Assembly: GCF_018070565.1 (NCBI RefSeq)
Contig: NZ_JAGPXL010000005.1
Coordinates: 62,001 to 126,000, forward strand
Reading direction: 5' to 3'
Length of the DNA stretch: 64,000 nucleotides
Origin: Streptomyces sp. B93
GTDB lineage: Bacteria > Actinomycetota > Actinomycetes > Streptomycetales > Streptomycetaceae
In this document: positions 16,703 through 27,610 of the stretch, in pieces
Layout of the letters: the number at the start of each line of letters is the position of its first letter
How positions within the stretch are numbered: position 1 is the stretch's first letter
Program-made: the position numbers and the translations under genes
The notes under the pieces: generated by a model
The model's database searches: none
What the model was told of the DNA's origin: nothing
What the model saw: only the letters and a program-made list of their open reading frames with translations

Positions 16703-17728
16703 ATGGAACTGTCCACCCCCCTGACGTACGCGGGAGACCCGCGCATCGCCGCGGACCAGGCCGCCGCCCTGGAGCCCGCGGGGCTCGACGCCGTCTGGGT
16801 GGCCGAGGCGTACGGCTTCGACTCCCCGACGATCATGGGCTATCTGGCCGCCCGCACCGAGCGGCTGCGGGTCGGCTCGGCGATCCTCAACGTCTACTCC
16901 CGCACCCCCGCGCTGATCGCCCAGACCGCCGCCGGACTCGACGCCCTCACCGGAGGCCGCGCCCTGCTCGGCATCGGCGCGTCCGGGCCGCAGGTGGTCG
17001 AGGGCTGGCACGGCCGCCGCTACGACCGCCCGCTGGGCCGCACCCGCGAGGTGATCGAGCTGTCCCGGCGGATCTGGCGCCGCGAGGTGATCGAGCACCA
17101 GGGCATCACCGACCTGCCGCTCCCGCCCGACCAGGGCACCGGCCTCGGCAAGCCGCTGAAGCTGCTCACCCACCCGGTCCGCGACACCATCCCGGTGTAC
17201 GTCGCCGCGCTCGGCCCCGCCAACGTCCGTATGACCGCCGAACTCGCCGACGGCTGGCTGCCCTTCCTCTACGCCCCCGAACACGCGGCCAAGGTGTGGG
17301 GCGACTCGCTCGCGGAGGGCGCCGCACGGCGCGACCCGGCGCTCGGACCGCTGTCCGTGGTGGCGGGCGGACTTCTCGCCATCGGCGAACACGCCGCGGA
17401 CGTCCGTGACCTGATGCGCCCCACCGTCGCCCTCTACGTCGGCGGCATGGGCGCGAAGGGCCGCAACTTCTACCACGACCTGGTGTGCGCCTACGGCTAC
17501 GAGGCCGAGGCCGCCGCGATCCAGGAGCACTACCTGGCGGGCCGCAAGAAGGACGCGGAGGCCGCCGTACCCGGCGAACTGCTGGAACTGATCAGTCTGG
17601 CGGGCCCGGAGGGTCATGTGCGCGACCGCGTCGAGGCCTTCCGCGAGTCGGGCGTGACGATGCTCAACATCACCCCCGTCGGACCCGAGCCCGCCCGGCT
17701 CGTCGAGCGCGTGAGGAGCTGGTTGTGA
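16703..17728 (+). CDS. LLM-class flavin/F420-dependent oxidoreductase
   Basis: 341 residues from the ATG at 16703, with GAAGGG about eight bases upstream. The luciferase-like TIM-barrel pattern is clear: AAALEPAGLDAVWVAE near residue 25, ERLRVGSAILNVYSRTPALIAQTAAGLDALTGGRALLGIGASGPQVVEGWHGRRY at ~55-115, and VYVAALGPANVRMTAELADGWLP. This is the form of the F420-dependent subgroup (mycobacterial Rv-type LLM proteins), but the flavin versus F420 choice cannot be proved here. It is the first gene of a three-gene operon with an acyl-CoA dehydrogenase one base downstream, suggesting a role in lipid-like substrate catabolism. Confidence 0.87.
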   Translation: MELSTPLTYAGDPRIAADQAAALEPAGLDAVWVAEAYGFDSPTIMGYLAARTERLRVGSAILNVYSRTPALIAQTAAGLDALTGGRALLGIGASGPQVVEGWHGRRYDRPLGRTREVIELSRRIWRREVIEHQGITDLPLPPDQGTGLGKPLKLLTHPVRDTIPVYVAALGPANVRMTAELADGWLPFLYAPEHAAKVWGDSLAEGAARRDPALGPLSVVAGGLLAIGEHAADVRDLMRPTVALYVGGMGAKGRNFYHDLVCAYGYEAEAAAIQEHYLAGRKKDAEAAVPGELLELISLAGPEGHVRDRVEAFRESGVTMLNITPVGPEPARLVERVRSWL

Positions 17729-17729
17729 C

Positions 17730-18872
<1,143 letters not shown>

Positions 18873-18919
18873 GCGCTTCCGTCGCCCGGCGTTCCACCCC
18901 GACCCGCAAGGAGGCTCCG

Positions 18920-20749
<1,830 letters not shown>

Positions 20750-20766
20750 GTCCCCTTCACGTACCG

Positions 20767-20800
20767 GTGGTCGCCACACCCGGGCGGGGGTGGCGACCAC
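20767..20800. terminator. bidirectional terminator hairpin
   Basis: Fifteen-base arms (GTGGTCGCCACACCC / GGGGGTGGCGACCAC) pair at 14 of 15 positions with a 4-base loop, placed between two convergent genes. It can serve both strands. Confidence 0.7.
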
Positions 20801-20822
20801 TGTCATCGCGGTGCGGGGCCCG

Positions 20823-21962
20823 TCACAGGCCGTAGGTCTTGCCGATCAGGTCCCGCTGGATCTCGCTGGTGCCGCCGTAGACCGTGGAGACCACCGCGGC
20901 CCGCAGATGGCGCTCCATGTCGTACTCGGTGGCGTAGCCGTAGCCGCCCATCATCTGCATGCCCTCCAGGGCCGTCCGCTTGGCGGTCTCGGTGGCCTTG
21001 AGCTTGGCCATGGACGCCTCGCGCGGGAAGAGCCGCTCGGGCCGCGCGTCGCAGTCCGCCGCGACGTCGCGGATCAGCAGCCGGGTGCACTCGATCTCCG
21101 TGGCGAGGTCGGCGATCCGGTGCCGCAGGGCCTGGAAGGAGCCGACGGGCCGCCCGAACTGCTCGCGCTCGCTGATGTGGGCGAGGGCGTCGTCGAAGGC
21201 GCGGCGGGCCAGGCCCAGCATGTTGGCCGCCAGGAACAGCCGCTCGTAGTTCAGCCCCGCCATCAACTGCTTCCAGCCGTCGCCGACCTGACCGACGGTG
21301 GCGTCGGCGGGCAGTCGTACGCCGGTGAGGAAGACGTCGTTGACCTCGTCGCCGCCCATGGTCTCGATGCCCCGGATCGCCACGCCGGGGGTCCCGGCGG
21401 GCAGGTGGAACATCGTCAGACCGCCGTGCTTGTCCGGGCCGGTGCGGGCCACCAGCAGGATGCTACGGGCGTGGTGGGCGCTGGAGATCCAGGTCTTCTG
21501 GCCCTCGACCAGCCAGTCGCCGTCCGGCAGGCGTTCGGCCTTGCAGCGCAGCGCGCCCACGTCGGACCCGGCGCCGGGCTCCGACATGGCGATGGAGAGG
21601 ACGTCGCCGCGCACGGCACCACCGAGCACCTCACGCCGCTGGACCTCGGTGCCGAACCGCTCGTAGGCCTTGGCGGCGATGACGGTGGTGATGAAGCCGC
21701 CCGCCGGGACCATGCCGTAGGCGGTCTCCTCCAGGAACAGACAGGCGTCGGCGAGTCCGCCGCCCGCGCCGCCGTACTCCTCGGGCAGGCACACCCCCAG
21801 CCAGCCCAGCTCGGCGAGCCTGCCGTACAGCCCGGGGTCGTGGGCCGTGCGGCCCCCCTTGGTCAGCGCGTCCCGTTGTTCGCGGGTGCCGCACTCGCGT
21901 CTGGCGAAGTCGCGGATGGCCGCGACGAAGTCGGACTGTTCTTCGGTGAGACGACTGCCCAT
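20823..21962 (-). CDS. acyl-CoA dehydrogenase
   Basis: 379 residues from the ATG at 21962, with GGGAGGAA upstream; the 16 codons further upstream are not protein-like. ACAD motifs: YGGAGGGLADACLFLEE, SIAMSEPGAGSDVGAL, EGQKTWISSAHHA, SEREQFGRPVGSFQALRHRIADLATE and MQMMGGYGYATEYDMERHLR with VYGGTSEIQRDLIGKTYGL at the end. Like the plus-strand paralogue it has YGGT at the medium-chain base position. It is divergent from a TetR gene and shares a bipartite upstream element with the MpaB/aldehyde dehydrogenase operon, so the four genes probably form one regulon. Confidence 0.92.
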   Translation of the reverse strand: MGSRLTEEQSDFVAAIRDFARRECGTREQRDALTKGGRTAHDPGLYGRLAELGWLGVCLPEEYGGAGGGLADACLFLEETAYGMVPAGGFITTVIAAKAYERFGTEVQRREVLGGAVRGDVLSIAMSEPGAGSDVGALRCKAERLPDGDWLVEGQKTWISSAHHARSILLVARTGPDKHGGLTMFHLPAGTPGVAIRGIETMGGDEVNDVFLTGVRLPADATVGQVGDGWKQLMAGLNYERLFLAANMLGLARRAFDDALAHISEREQFGRPVGSFQALRHRIADLATEIECTRLLIRDVAADCDARPERLFPREASMAKLKATETAKRTALEGMQMMGGYGYATEYDMERHLRAAVVSTVYGGTSEIQRDLIGKTYGL

Positions 21963-21983
21963 GGGTTCCTCCCGAGTCCGGGT

Positions 21984-22010
21984 GTTACAAAGATATGCTT
22001 TCCGTCTCAC
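21984..22010 (-). promoter_or_regulatory. bipartite element GTGARAC-N12-TTTGTAWC, copy 1
   Basis: Read on the minus strand this is GTGAGAC, 12 bases, TTTGTAAC, 22 bases before the acyl-CoA dehydrogenase ATG and 42 bases before the divergent TetR gene. The same two blocks at identical spacing occur at 25227-25253 before the MpaB-type gene. It is AT-rich and may be a promoter, an operator or both. Confidence 0.5.
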
Positions 22011-22051
22011 AGTATCTCGACCGACGGTGTGGCGGTATCGTGAGAAGCACC

Positions 22052-22681
22052 ATGAAGACGACTTCCGCGAACGACTCCCTGCTCGCCCGGGCCCTCGCCC
22101 AGCCCGAGACGGAGGAAAAAGTGGCGCGGCGCATCCTCGACGCCGCGCTGGAGCAGTTCACGATCTTCGGCCTGCGCCGCTCGTCGATGGACGACGTCGC
22201 CAAACGGGCCGGGGTCTCCCGCGTCACCGTCTACCGCCGCTTCCAGAGCAAGGACAACCTCGTCGAGGCCTGTCTGCTGCGCGAGGGCAGCCGGTTCTTC
22301 CAGCAGCTGGACGCCGCGGTGGCGGCCCTGCCGACCATGGAGGAACGGGTCGTGGAGGGCTTCGTGGTGGCCCTGCGGCACACCCGGGCCCATCCGCTCT
22401 TCGGCGGGCTGCTGCGCCTGGAGCCCGAGGTGGTGCTGCCGTACCTGACCGTGCAGGGCGGCCCCTCCCTCACCGCCACCGTCGACTATCTGACGGCCCA
22501 TCTGCGCCGCGCCCAGCAGGCCGAGGGCAGGCCCGGCTCCGACCCCCGGCCCGTCGCCGAACTCATGGTCCGGGTCGCCGTCTCCTTCCTGCTGAACCCC
22601 ACCAGCTGCATCGAGATGGAGGACGACGACCAGGCCCGCGCCTTCGCCCGCCGCTATCTGGCGCCCCTGCTGAACGCCTGA
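22052..22681 (+). CDS. TetR-family transcriptional regulator
   Basis: 209 residues from the ATG at 22052, with GAGAAG upstream; the frame is open 19 codons earlier but lacks a binding site there. The helix-turn-helix is AARRILDAALEQF-like at residues ~22-68 (FTIFGLRRSSMDDVAKRAGVSRVTVYRRFQSKDNLV). A usual ligand-binding helical domain follows. It is divergent from an acyl-CoA dehydrogenase and convergent with the aldehyde dehydrogenase, consistent with local control of both neighbours through the paired elements at 21984 and 25227. Confidence 0.87.
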   Translation: MKTTSANDSLLARALAQPETEEKVARRILDAALEQFTIFGLRRSSMDDVAKRAGVSRVTVYRRFQSKDNLVEACLLREGSRFFQQLDAAVAALPTMEERVVEGFVVALRHTRAHPLFGGLLRLEPEVVLPYLTVQGGPSLTATVDYLTAHLRRAQQAEGRPGSDPRPVAELMVRVAVSFLLNPTSCIEMEDDDQARAFARRYLAPLLNA

Positions 22682-22706
22682 CCGCCGCCGGCGGGCGCCC
22701 GGCGGT

Positions 22707-24212
22707 TCACCGCCGCCGGTGCAGCCCCCGGGCCAGCCGCACCGCACGCTCCCGCACGGCAGCCGGGGCACCGAACGAGGTCAGGTTCATCGGCGGGGCG
22801 AACCGCTGGACCGTCACCGACTGCACGGCCGTGAACGCACGCAACCCCTCCGCCCCGTGGATCCGCCCGAACCCGGAGTCCCTCGAACCGCCGAACGGCA
22901 GTGCCGGGATCGCCGCGAACCCGAGCACCGAGTTCACCGACACCGCCCCCGAGTCCAGCCGGGCCGCGATCGCCGCGCCCCGGCGCCGGTTCCCGCAGAA
23001 CACCGCGGCCCCGAGGGCGTACCGCGAGGCGTTGGCGCGGGCCACCGCCTCGTCCACGTCCGCCACCTCGTTGATCGCCACGGTCGGCCCGAAGGTCTCC
23101 TCCGTCATCGCCGCCGAGTCCTCCGGCGCCCCGGCCAGCACCACCGGGGTGACCACCGGCCCCGACACCGACTCCGCGCCGCCCAGCAGCGCCCGCGCCC
23201 CGGCCGCCAGCGCCCCGCTGACGTGCCGCTCCACGACGGCGGTCTGCCCCGGCATGGTCATCGGCCCGTAGTGCGCGTCCGGCGCCGCGCCGGGCCTGAG
23301 CGCGCGGGCCCGCTCCACGACCCGCTCGCACAGCGCGCCGTGGACATCCCGTACCGCGTAGACGCGTTCGACGCCCGCGCAGGTCTGGCCCGCGTTGCTC
23401 AGCGCGCCCCACACGATCGCGTCGGCCGCGGCGTCCAGGTCGGCGTCCGCGGTCACGATCACCGCGTCCTTGCCGCCGCACTCCGCGAGGAACGGCGTCA
23501 GCGACTCGGCGCACACCGCCATCACCTTGCGCGCGGTGCCGGGGGAGCCGGTGAACGCCACCTTGTCCACCCCGGAGCGGGCCAGCGCCCCGCCCGTCGC
23601 CGCCGCGCCGGTGACGACGCAGAGCACTCCCGCGTGCGCGGGCAGGGTCTCGTCGAAGAGCCGGGCGAGCAGCACGCCCGTGCCCGGGGTCAGTTCGGAG
23701 GGCTTGAACACCACGGCGTTCCCGGCCGCCAGCGCGTAGCCGATGGAGCCCATCGGGGTGTACAAGGGGTAGTTCCACGGGCCGATCACCCCGATGGTGC
23801 CGAGCGGCCGGTGCACCAGCGTGGCCCGTTGGTGGGCGGCGAACAGCCCGCTGCCCACCCGGCGCCGCCGCAGTACCCGCCCGGCGTTGCGGGCCGCCCA
23901 CGCCAGGTGCTCGAGGGTGAGCACCACCTCCAGTTCGGCGTCACCGTGCGGCTTGCCGGTCTCCGCCGCGATGGTCCCGGCCACGGTGTCCAGCGAGTCG
24001 GCGATCGCCCGCTTCCAGCGCAGCAGCCGGGCGCGGCGCTCGGCGTGCGACAGGGCGGCCCAGGTCGCCCCGGCGGCCCGGGCCCGGGCCACGGCCCGGC
24101 CGACCGCCTCCGGCCCGGCCACCGGGTGCTCGCCGACGGGCTCACCGGTCGCGGGCGCGTACGAGACGAAGGTCTCGGTGCGGGGTGTGGTCTGCGGGGT
24201 CGTGCCGGTCAT
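22707..24212 (-). CDS. aldehyde dehydrogenase family protein
   Basis: 501 residues from the ATG at 24212, with AGGAGG upstream. Catalytic residues are in place: Asn147 in PWNYPL, Lys170 in FKPSE, Glu244 in ECGGKD and nucleophile Cys278 in NAGQTCAG. The cofactor-site strand VDKVAFTGSPGTARKV and the C-terminal GGSRDSGFGRIHG are also present. It oxidises an aldehyde to the acid with NAD(P)+. Its start overlaps the stop of the MpaB-type oxygenase by four bases (ATGA), so the two are translationally coupled. The oxygenase may generate the aldehyde that this enzyme removes. Confidence 0.93.
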   Translation of the reverse strand: MTGTTPQTTPRTETFVSYAPATGEPVGEHPVAGPEAVGRAVARARAAGATWAALSHAERRARLLRWKRAIADSLDTVAGTIAAETGKPHGDAELEVVLTLEHLAWAARNAGRVLRRRRVGSGLFAAHQRATLVHRPLGTIGVIGPWNYPLYTPMGSIGYALAAGNAVVFKPSELTPGTGVLLARLFDETLPAHAGVLCVVTGAAATGGALARSGVDKVAFTGSPGTARKVMAVCAESLTPFLAECGGKDAVIVTADADLDAAADAIVWGALSNAGQTCAGVERVYAVRDVHGALCERVVERARALRPGAAPDAHYGPMTMPGQTAVVERHVSGALAAGARALLGGAESVSGPVVTPVVLAGAPEDSAAMTEETFGPTVAINEVADVDEAVARANASRYALGAAVFCGNRRRGAAIAARLDSGAVSVNSVLGFAAIPALPFGGSRDSGFGRIHGAEGLRAFTAVQSVTVQRFAPPMNLTSFGAPAAVRERAVRLARGLHRRR

Positions 24213-25174
24213 CGGGCCTCCTGTGGCGGAACGGGTTGTCCGGGGGTCCGCGCCGGGGCCGGGACGGCGGGCGCGGACCGTGGGTCCGCCCCCTCCGCCG
24301 GGTTCTCGTCCGGGAGCGGGGTGAGCGGCCGGGACTGGGCCCAGTGCGGGCCGAGGTCGTCCAGCGTCCAGCCGAAGGGGTAGCTGCGCGGCTTGGGCCG
24401 CCGCGGCAGGAACTCGGGGCGGGGCGGCAGCAGTCGTATCAGCGCGGCGCGGGCCCGCAGGGCGCGGTGGGTGGCGGTCCGCACCCAGCGCGGCTGCGGG
24501 CGGAAGCCGAGCGCGGTGAGCAGCGGCTCGTCGAGGACGGCGAGCGAGGCGCGTGCGGCCAGCGGGCGCAGCGGGGCCGGGTACCAGTCGGTGAGGACCC
24601 GCAAGGTGGCCGCCGCGACCCTCCGGTTGGCGGGGTCGTAGGCGAACATCTCGCGTTCGTAGGCGTCGTGGAACCGCTCGAACTCCGTGTAGTCGCGCGG
24701 TAATCGGCTGATCCCCATCATCTCGCCCATGCGCCGTCCCACCAGCGCGAGACTCTCCGTCTCCGGCTCCGACAGGGGCCGCCAGCCGTACCGGTCGATC
24801 CACCGCTTGGGGCCGACCACCGTGGTCGCGAGCACGTACAGGTAGTCCTCGTTGGGGATGCGGTAGCGGCCGTGGATGCGGTTGAGGTGCCGCACGGTGG
24901 CCCGGCCGTGCTCGGAGCCGATCCCGTCGCGGACCAGCTCGTACGCCATCAGCACGGTGTCGTCGTAGCGCTTCTGTCCGGCCCGCTCGAACTCCTGGGT
25001 GCGGTCCAGGAGCCGGGAGACGCGGGGGACGCCGTAGTCGCGCAGGAAGGCGACCGAGACCCCGTTGAGGTAGTCGCGCGGGAACTCGTACTGGGTGATC
25101 CAGCGGAAGATCTGCTCGTGGTCGTGGAGCGGGTCCATCTGCTGGATGCGGCGGAGCCTGCCGTAGCGACCCAT
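24209..25174 (-). CDS. MpaB/rubber-oxygenase (DUF2236) family protein
   Basis: 321 residues from the ATG at 25174, with AGGAGAT six bases upstream. The N-terminal ~200 residues match the ER-bound oxygenase MpaB/latex-clearing catalytic domain: FRWITQYEFPRDYLNGVSVAFLRDYG, DDTVLMAYELVRDGIGSEHGRATVRHLNRIHGRYRIPNEDYLYVLATTVV. Conserved His/Arg residues there probably bind heme. The C-terminal 60 residues are Pro-rich. The Leu158 codon (24701-24703, rc) is TTA, so translation should depend on the bldA tRNA. The family oxidatively cleaves polyisoprene-like or terpenoid chains to aldehydes, which fits the coupled aldehyde dehydrogenase. The substrate here is unknown. Confidence 0.85.
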   Translation of the reverse strand: MGRYGRLRRIQQMDPLHDHEQIFRWITQYEFPRDYLNGVSVAFLRDYGVPRVSRLLDRTQEFERAGQKRYDDTVLMAYELVRDGIGSEHGRATVRHLNRIHGRYRIPNEDYLYVLATTVVGPKRWIDRYGWRPLSEPETESLALVGRRMGEMMGISRLPRDYTEFERFHDAYEREMFAYDPANRRVAAATLRVLTDWYPAPLRPLAARASLAVLDEPLLTALGFRPQPRWVRTATHRALRARAALIRLLPPRPEFLPRRPKPRSYPFGWTLDDLGPHWAQSRPLTPLPDENPAEGADPRSAPAVPAPARTPGQPVPPQEAR

Positions 25175-25226
25175 GGGCGATCTCCTGTCGGTGCGCGGGG
25201 GCGGGCGATCTCGTCGGTGAGCCGAA

Positions 25227-25253
25227 GATACAAAAACTATTGACTTGTTTCAC
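25227..25253 (-). promoter_or_regulatory. bipartite element GTGARAC-N12-TTTGTAWC, copy 2
   Basis: On the minus strand this reads GTGAAAC, 12 bases, TTTGTATC, 53 bases before the MpaB-type ATG. It has the same blocks and spacing as the copy at 21984-22010. Confidence 0.5.
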
Positions 25254-25279
25254 GGAGGCGTCAATACTCCCGGCGCGAC

Positions 25280-25318
25280 GAAGGCCGGAGGCGGCAGATG
25301 CCCCCGCCTCCGGCCTTC
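25280..25318 (-). terminator. perfect 15-bp hairpin terminator
   Basis: Arms GAAGGCCGGAGGCGG and CCGCCTCCGGCCTTC pair perfectly around a 9-base loop, 23 bases past the stop of the minus-strand secreted-protein gene and just upstream of the MpaB promoter element. It would insulate the two units. Confidence 0.75.
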
Positions 25319-25340
25319 GGCCGAGCGATCCGTACGGGCG

Positions 25341-25916
25341 TCAGCGACCGGTCCACGAGTGCGCCACGTCCACCACCACACGGTCGGTGAGCGTCAGCAC
25401 CCTGAACGGCAGCCGGGCGCGGACGCCGAGCCCGAACTGGGTGTCACCCTCGAAGCTCCCGGCGAAGCGGGCGTCCCGGAAGGTGCGGTAGCCGGTGAGG
25501 TCGACGCCCGGCAGGGGGCGTCCCGGCCGCGCCGGATAGGTGGGGGCGCCGGTCTCCGGATCGTAGGAGGGTGCCATGACCCGCACCTCCAGGACGGCTC
25601 CTCCGGCGACGGGGACGACACGCCCCGACCCGTCCTGGCGGAGCTGGGTGACGTACCGGACCCAGGAGCCGGTGCCGGTGCCCGCGCCGGGGACGTCGAT
25701 CACCATCCGGTCGAAGCAGGCGTGGCGGCCGGTCCTGACGTTCCTCACCGGTGCCGTCGTGCTTGCGGGGCGGGCCTTGTCGAGGCTGCCCCAGCCGGTC
25801 GGGCACGACGTCTGTGCGACGGCCGCCGGAGCGGCGGCCTGGGCGGGAGCGGTGGCCAGCCCCAGTGTGGCGCCCATGAGCGCCAGCGTGACCCATGTTG
25901 TTCTGTTTCGTCTCAT
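25341..25916 (-). CDS. secreted AMIN-like domain protein
   Basis: 191 residues from the ATG at 25916. A clear signal peptide is present (MRRNRTTWVTLALMGATLG, with a cleavage-like APAQAAA near residue 30). The mature part has TSCPTGWGSLDKAR, TGRHACFDRMVIDVPG and WVRYVTQLRQDGSGRVVPVAGGAVLEVRV. This is the arrangement of Streptomyces AMIN-like domain (lipo)proteins, with two cysteines likely forming a disulfide. There is no lipobox cysteine at the cleavage site, so it is secreted rather than lipid-anchored. The biochemical role is unknown; AMIN domains bind cell-wall structures. Confidence 0.8.
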   Translation of the reverse strand: MRRNRTTWVTLALMGATLGLATAPAQAAAPAAVAQTSCPTGWGSLDKARPASTTAPVRNVRTGRHACFDRMVIDVPGAGTGTGSWVRYVTQLRQDGSGRVVPVAGGAVLEVRVMAPSYDPETGAPTYPARPGRPLPGVDLTGYRTFRDARFAGSFEGDTQFGLGVRARLPFRVLTLTDRVVVDVAHSWTGR

Positions 25917-26105
25917 TTCGGCCCCCGACGGAGCGAAGGGTTCTGTTATCAGGTGAGACAACCCTCTTGCCTGAATGGTTGCACTACGCCCGAAGGGAGG
26001 GGTCCCTCCCTGGGGATGTCAAGGGAAGTTCCGTGCGACATGCCATTGACTGATGTTCGCGCCTGCTTCCTCGTGCACCCGTGCGCCCCCGCGCAAAGAG
26101 GATTC

Positions 26106-26210
26106 ATGGAGCCGTACCCGGGATGGACTGGGCAGAACAAGAATTCAAGCGTCACGCCGGTGGGGGCGCCGAATTTCCGTGTGTCGACTGAGACAGGGGG
26201 TATCCGGTGA
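26106..26210 (+). CDS. possible 34-residue leader/small protein coupled to the P450
   Basis: ATG at 26106 follows AGAGGA closely, and the frame runs 34 codons (MEPYPGWTGQNKNSS ... VSTETGGIR) to a TGA that overlaps the P450 GTG start in a GTGA junction. Third-position GC is about 73 percent by my count, below the level of the long genes here, so coding is not certain. It has no cysteine, no hydrophobic stretch and no recognised family. It could be a leader that couples translation, a small peptide substrate of the P450, or chance. Confidence 0.35.
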   Translation: MEPYPGWTGQNKNSSVTPVGAPNFRVSTETGGIR

Positions 26211-27595
26211 CCGATGCCATGACCGGGCCGCAGCGAGTATGGACAGTGGGTACTGCGCCAGGCATATTCCCGGTCGCGGGCCACGCTATTGCCTTGTTCC
26301 GGCGCCCGCTGGACTTCCTGAATTCCCTTCCGGCGCACGGGGATCTGGTCGAAATCCGGCTCGGCCCCGTGCGCGCCTGGATGGCCTGCCACCCGCAGGT
26401 GACCCACCAGGTCCTCATGGACCCGCACACCTTCGACAAGGGCGGCCCGCTCTACGACCGGCTCCGCGCCCTGATGGGCGACGGCCTCGTCACCTGCCGC
26501 CAGGACACCCACCGCCGTCAGCGCAGGCTCCTGCAACCCGCCTTCCGCGCCGCCCGCGTCGCCGAGTACGCGCGCCTGACCGGGGTGGAGGCGCGGGCAC
26601 TGTGCCGCACCTGGCGGCCGGGGCAGCGGATCGACGTCACCGCGGCCATGATGGCGCTCACCACCCGGGTGACCAGCCAGGTCCTCTTCTCCGGCTCCCT
26701 GGACGCCGAACGGTCCGCCACCGTACGCGACAGCCTGGAGGCCGTCGTCCGGGGCCTGTTCGTCCGCACCGTCGTACCCTTCGACGCCCCGTTCCGGCTG
26801 CCCACCCCCGCCAACCGCCGCTACCGCGAGGCCCTCGCCCGACTGCACGCGCTCGTCGCCGGGATCGTCGCCGAACGCGGACGGGACGGCGGCCCGCGCG
26901 ACGACCTCCTGGCCACCCTGCTCCAGGCGGCCGACGGCACCGACGACGACCCCGCGCCGCTCGACGAGCGGGAGATCCAGGACCAGTTGGTCACCCTCCT
27001 GCTCACCGGCGTCGAGACCACGGCGATGTGCCTGGCCTCCGCCTTCGCCCTGCTCGCCGACCACCCCGAGGCGGAGCGCGCGCTGCACCGGGAGGCCGAC
27101 GCGGTCCTCACCGGCCGGCGCGCCCCGGGCCACGCCGACCTGGCCCGGCTCGGCCACACCCGCCGCGTCGTCACCGAGACCCTGCGCGTGAGCCCGCCCG
27201 GCTGGCTCTTCACACGTGTCACGACCCGGGAGACCGAACTGGCCGGACAGCGGCTGCCCCGCGGCACGACCGTCCTGTACAGCCCCTACCTGCTCCACCA
27301 CGACCCGGCCTCCTTCCCCGACCCGCACGCCTTCCGCCCCGAGCGCTGGCTGCCGGAGCGGGCCGCCGGGGTGCCGGGCGGCGCGATGCTGCCGTTCTCC
27401 GCGGGCAACCGCAAATGCGTCGGCGACACCCTCGCCATGGCCGAGGCCACCGTCGCCCTCGCGGCCGTCGCCGCGCACTGGCGCCTGCGCCACCCACCCC
27501 ACCGCCGCCCCGCGCCCCCACGGCCCGCGGTGACCCTCGGCCCCCGCTCCCTGGAGATGATCTGCGAACCGCGGCGGCCCGTACCGGAGTCCTGA
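26207..27595 (+). CDS. cytochrome P450 (CYP170-like terpene oxidase style)
   Basis: 462 residues from the GTG at 26207, with AGGGGG six bases upstream. P450 landmarks: I-helix LLLTGVETTAMCL, K-helix ETLR (Glu324-Arg327), PERF-type motif FRPERWLPER, and the heme loop FSAGNRKCVGD with Cys404 as axial thiolate ligand. General style (HRRQRRLLQPAF; LYSPYLLHHDPASFPDP) resembles CYP170 family enzymes such as the albaflavenone monooxygenase. It needs external ferredoxin and reductase, which are not encoded nearby. The terpene synthase 15 bases downstream makes a cyclised terpene the likely substrate. Confidence 0.92.
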   Translation: MTDAMTGPQRVWTVGTAPGIFPVAGHAIALFRRPLDFLNSLPAHGDLVEIRLGPVRAWMACHPQVTHQVLMDPHTFDKGGPLYDRLRALMGDGLVTCRQDTHRRQRRLLQPAFRAARVAEYARLTGVEARALCRTWRPGQRIDVTAAMMALTTRVTSQVLFSGSLDAERSATVRDSLEAVVRGLFVRTVVPFDAPFRLPTPANRRYREALARLHALVAGIVAERGRDGGPRDDLLATLLQAADGTDDDPAPLDEREIQDQLVTLLLTGVETTAMCLASAFALLADHPEAERALHREADAVLTGRRAPGHADLARLGHTRRVVTETLRVSPPGWLFTRVTTRETELAGQRLPRGTTVLYSPYLLHHDPASFPDPHAFRPERWLPERAAGVPGGAMLPFSAGNRKCVGDTLAMAEATVALAAVAAHWRLRHPPHRRPAPPRPAVTLGPRSLEMICEPRRPVPES

Positions 27596-27610
27596 CCCAC
27601 GGAGAGGAAG

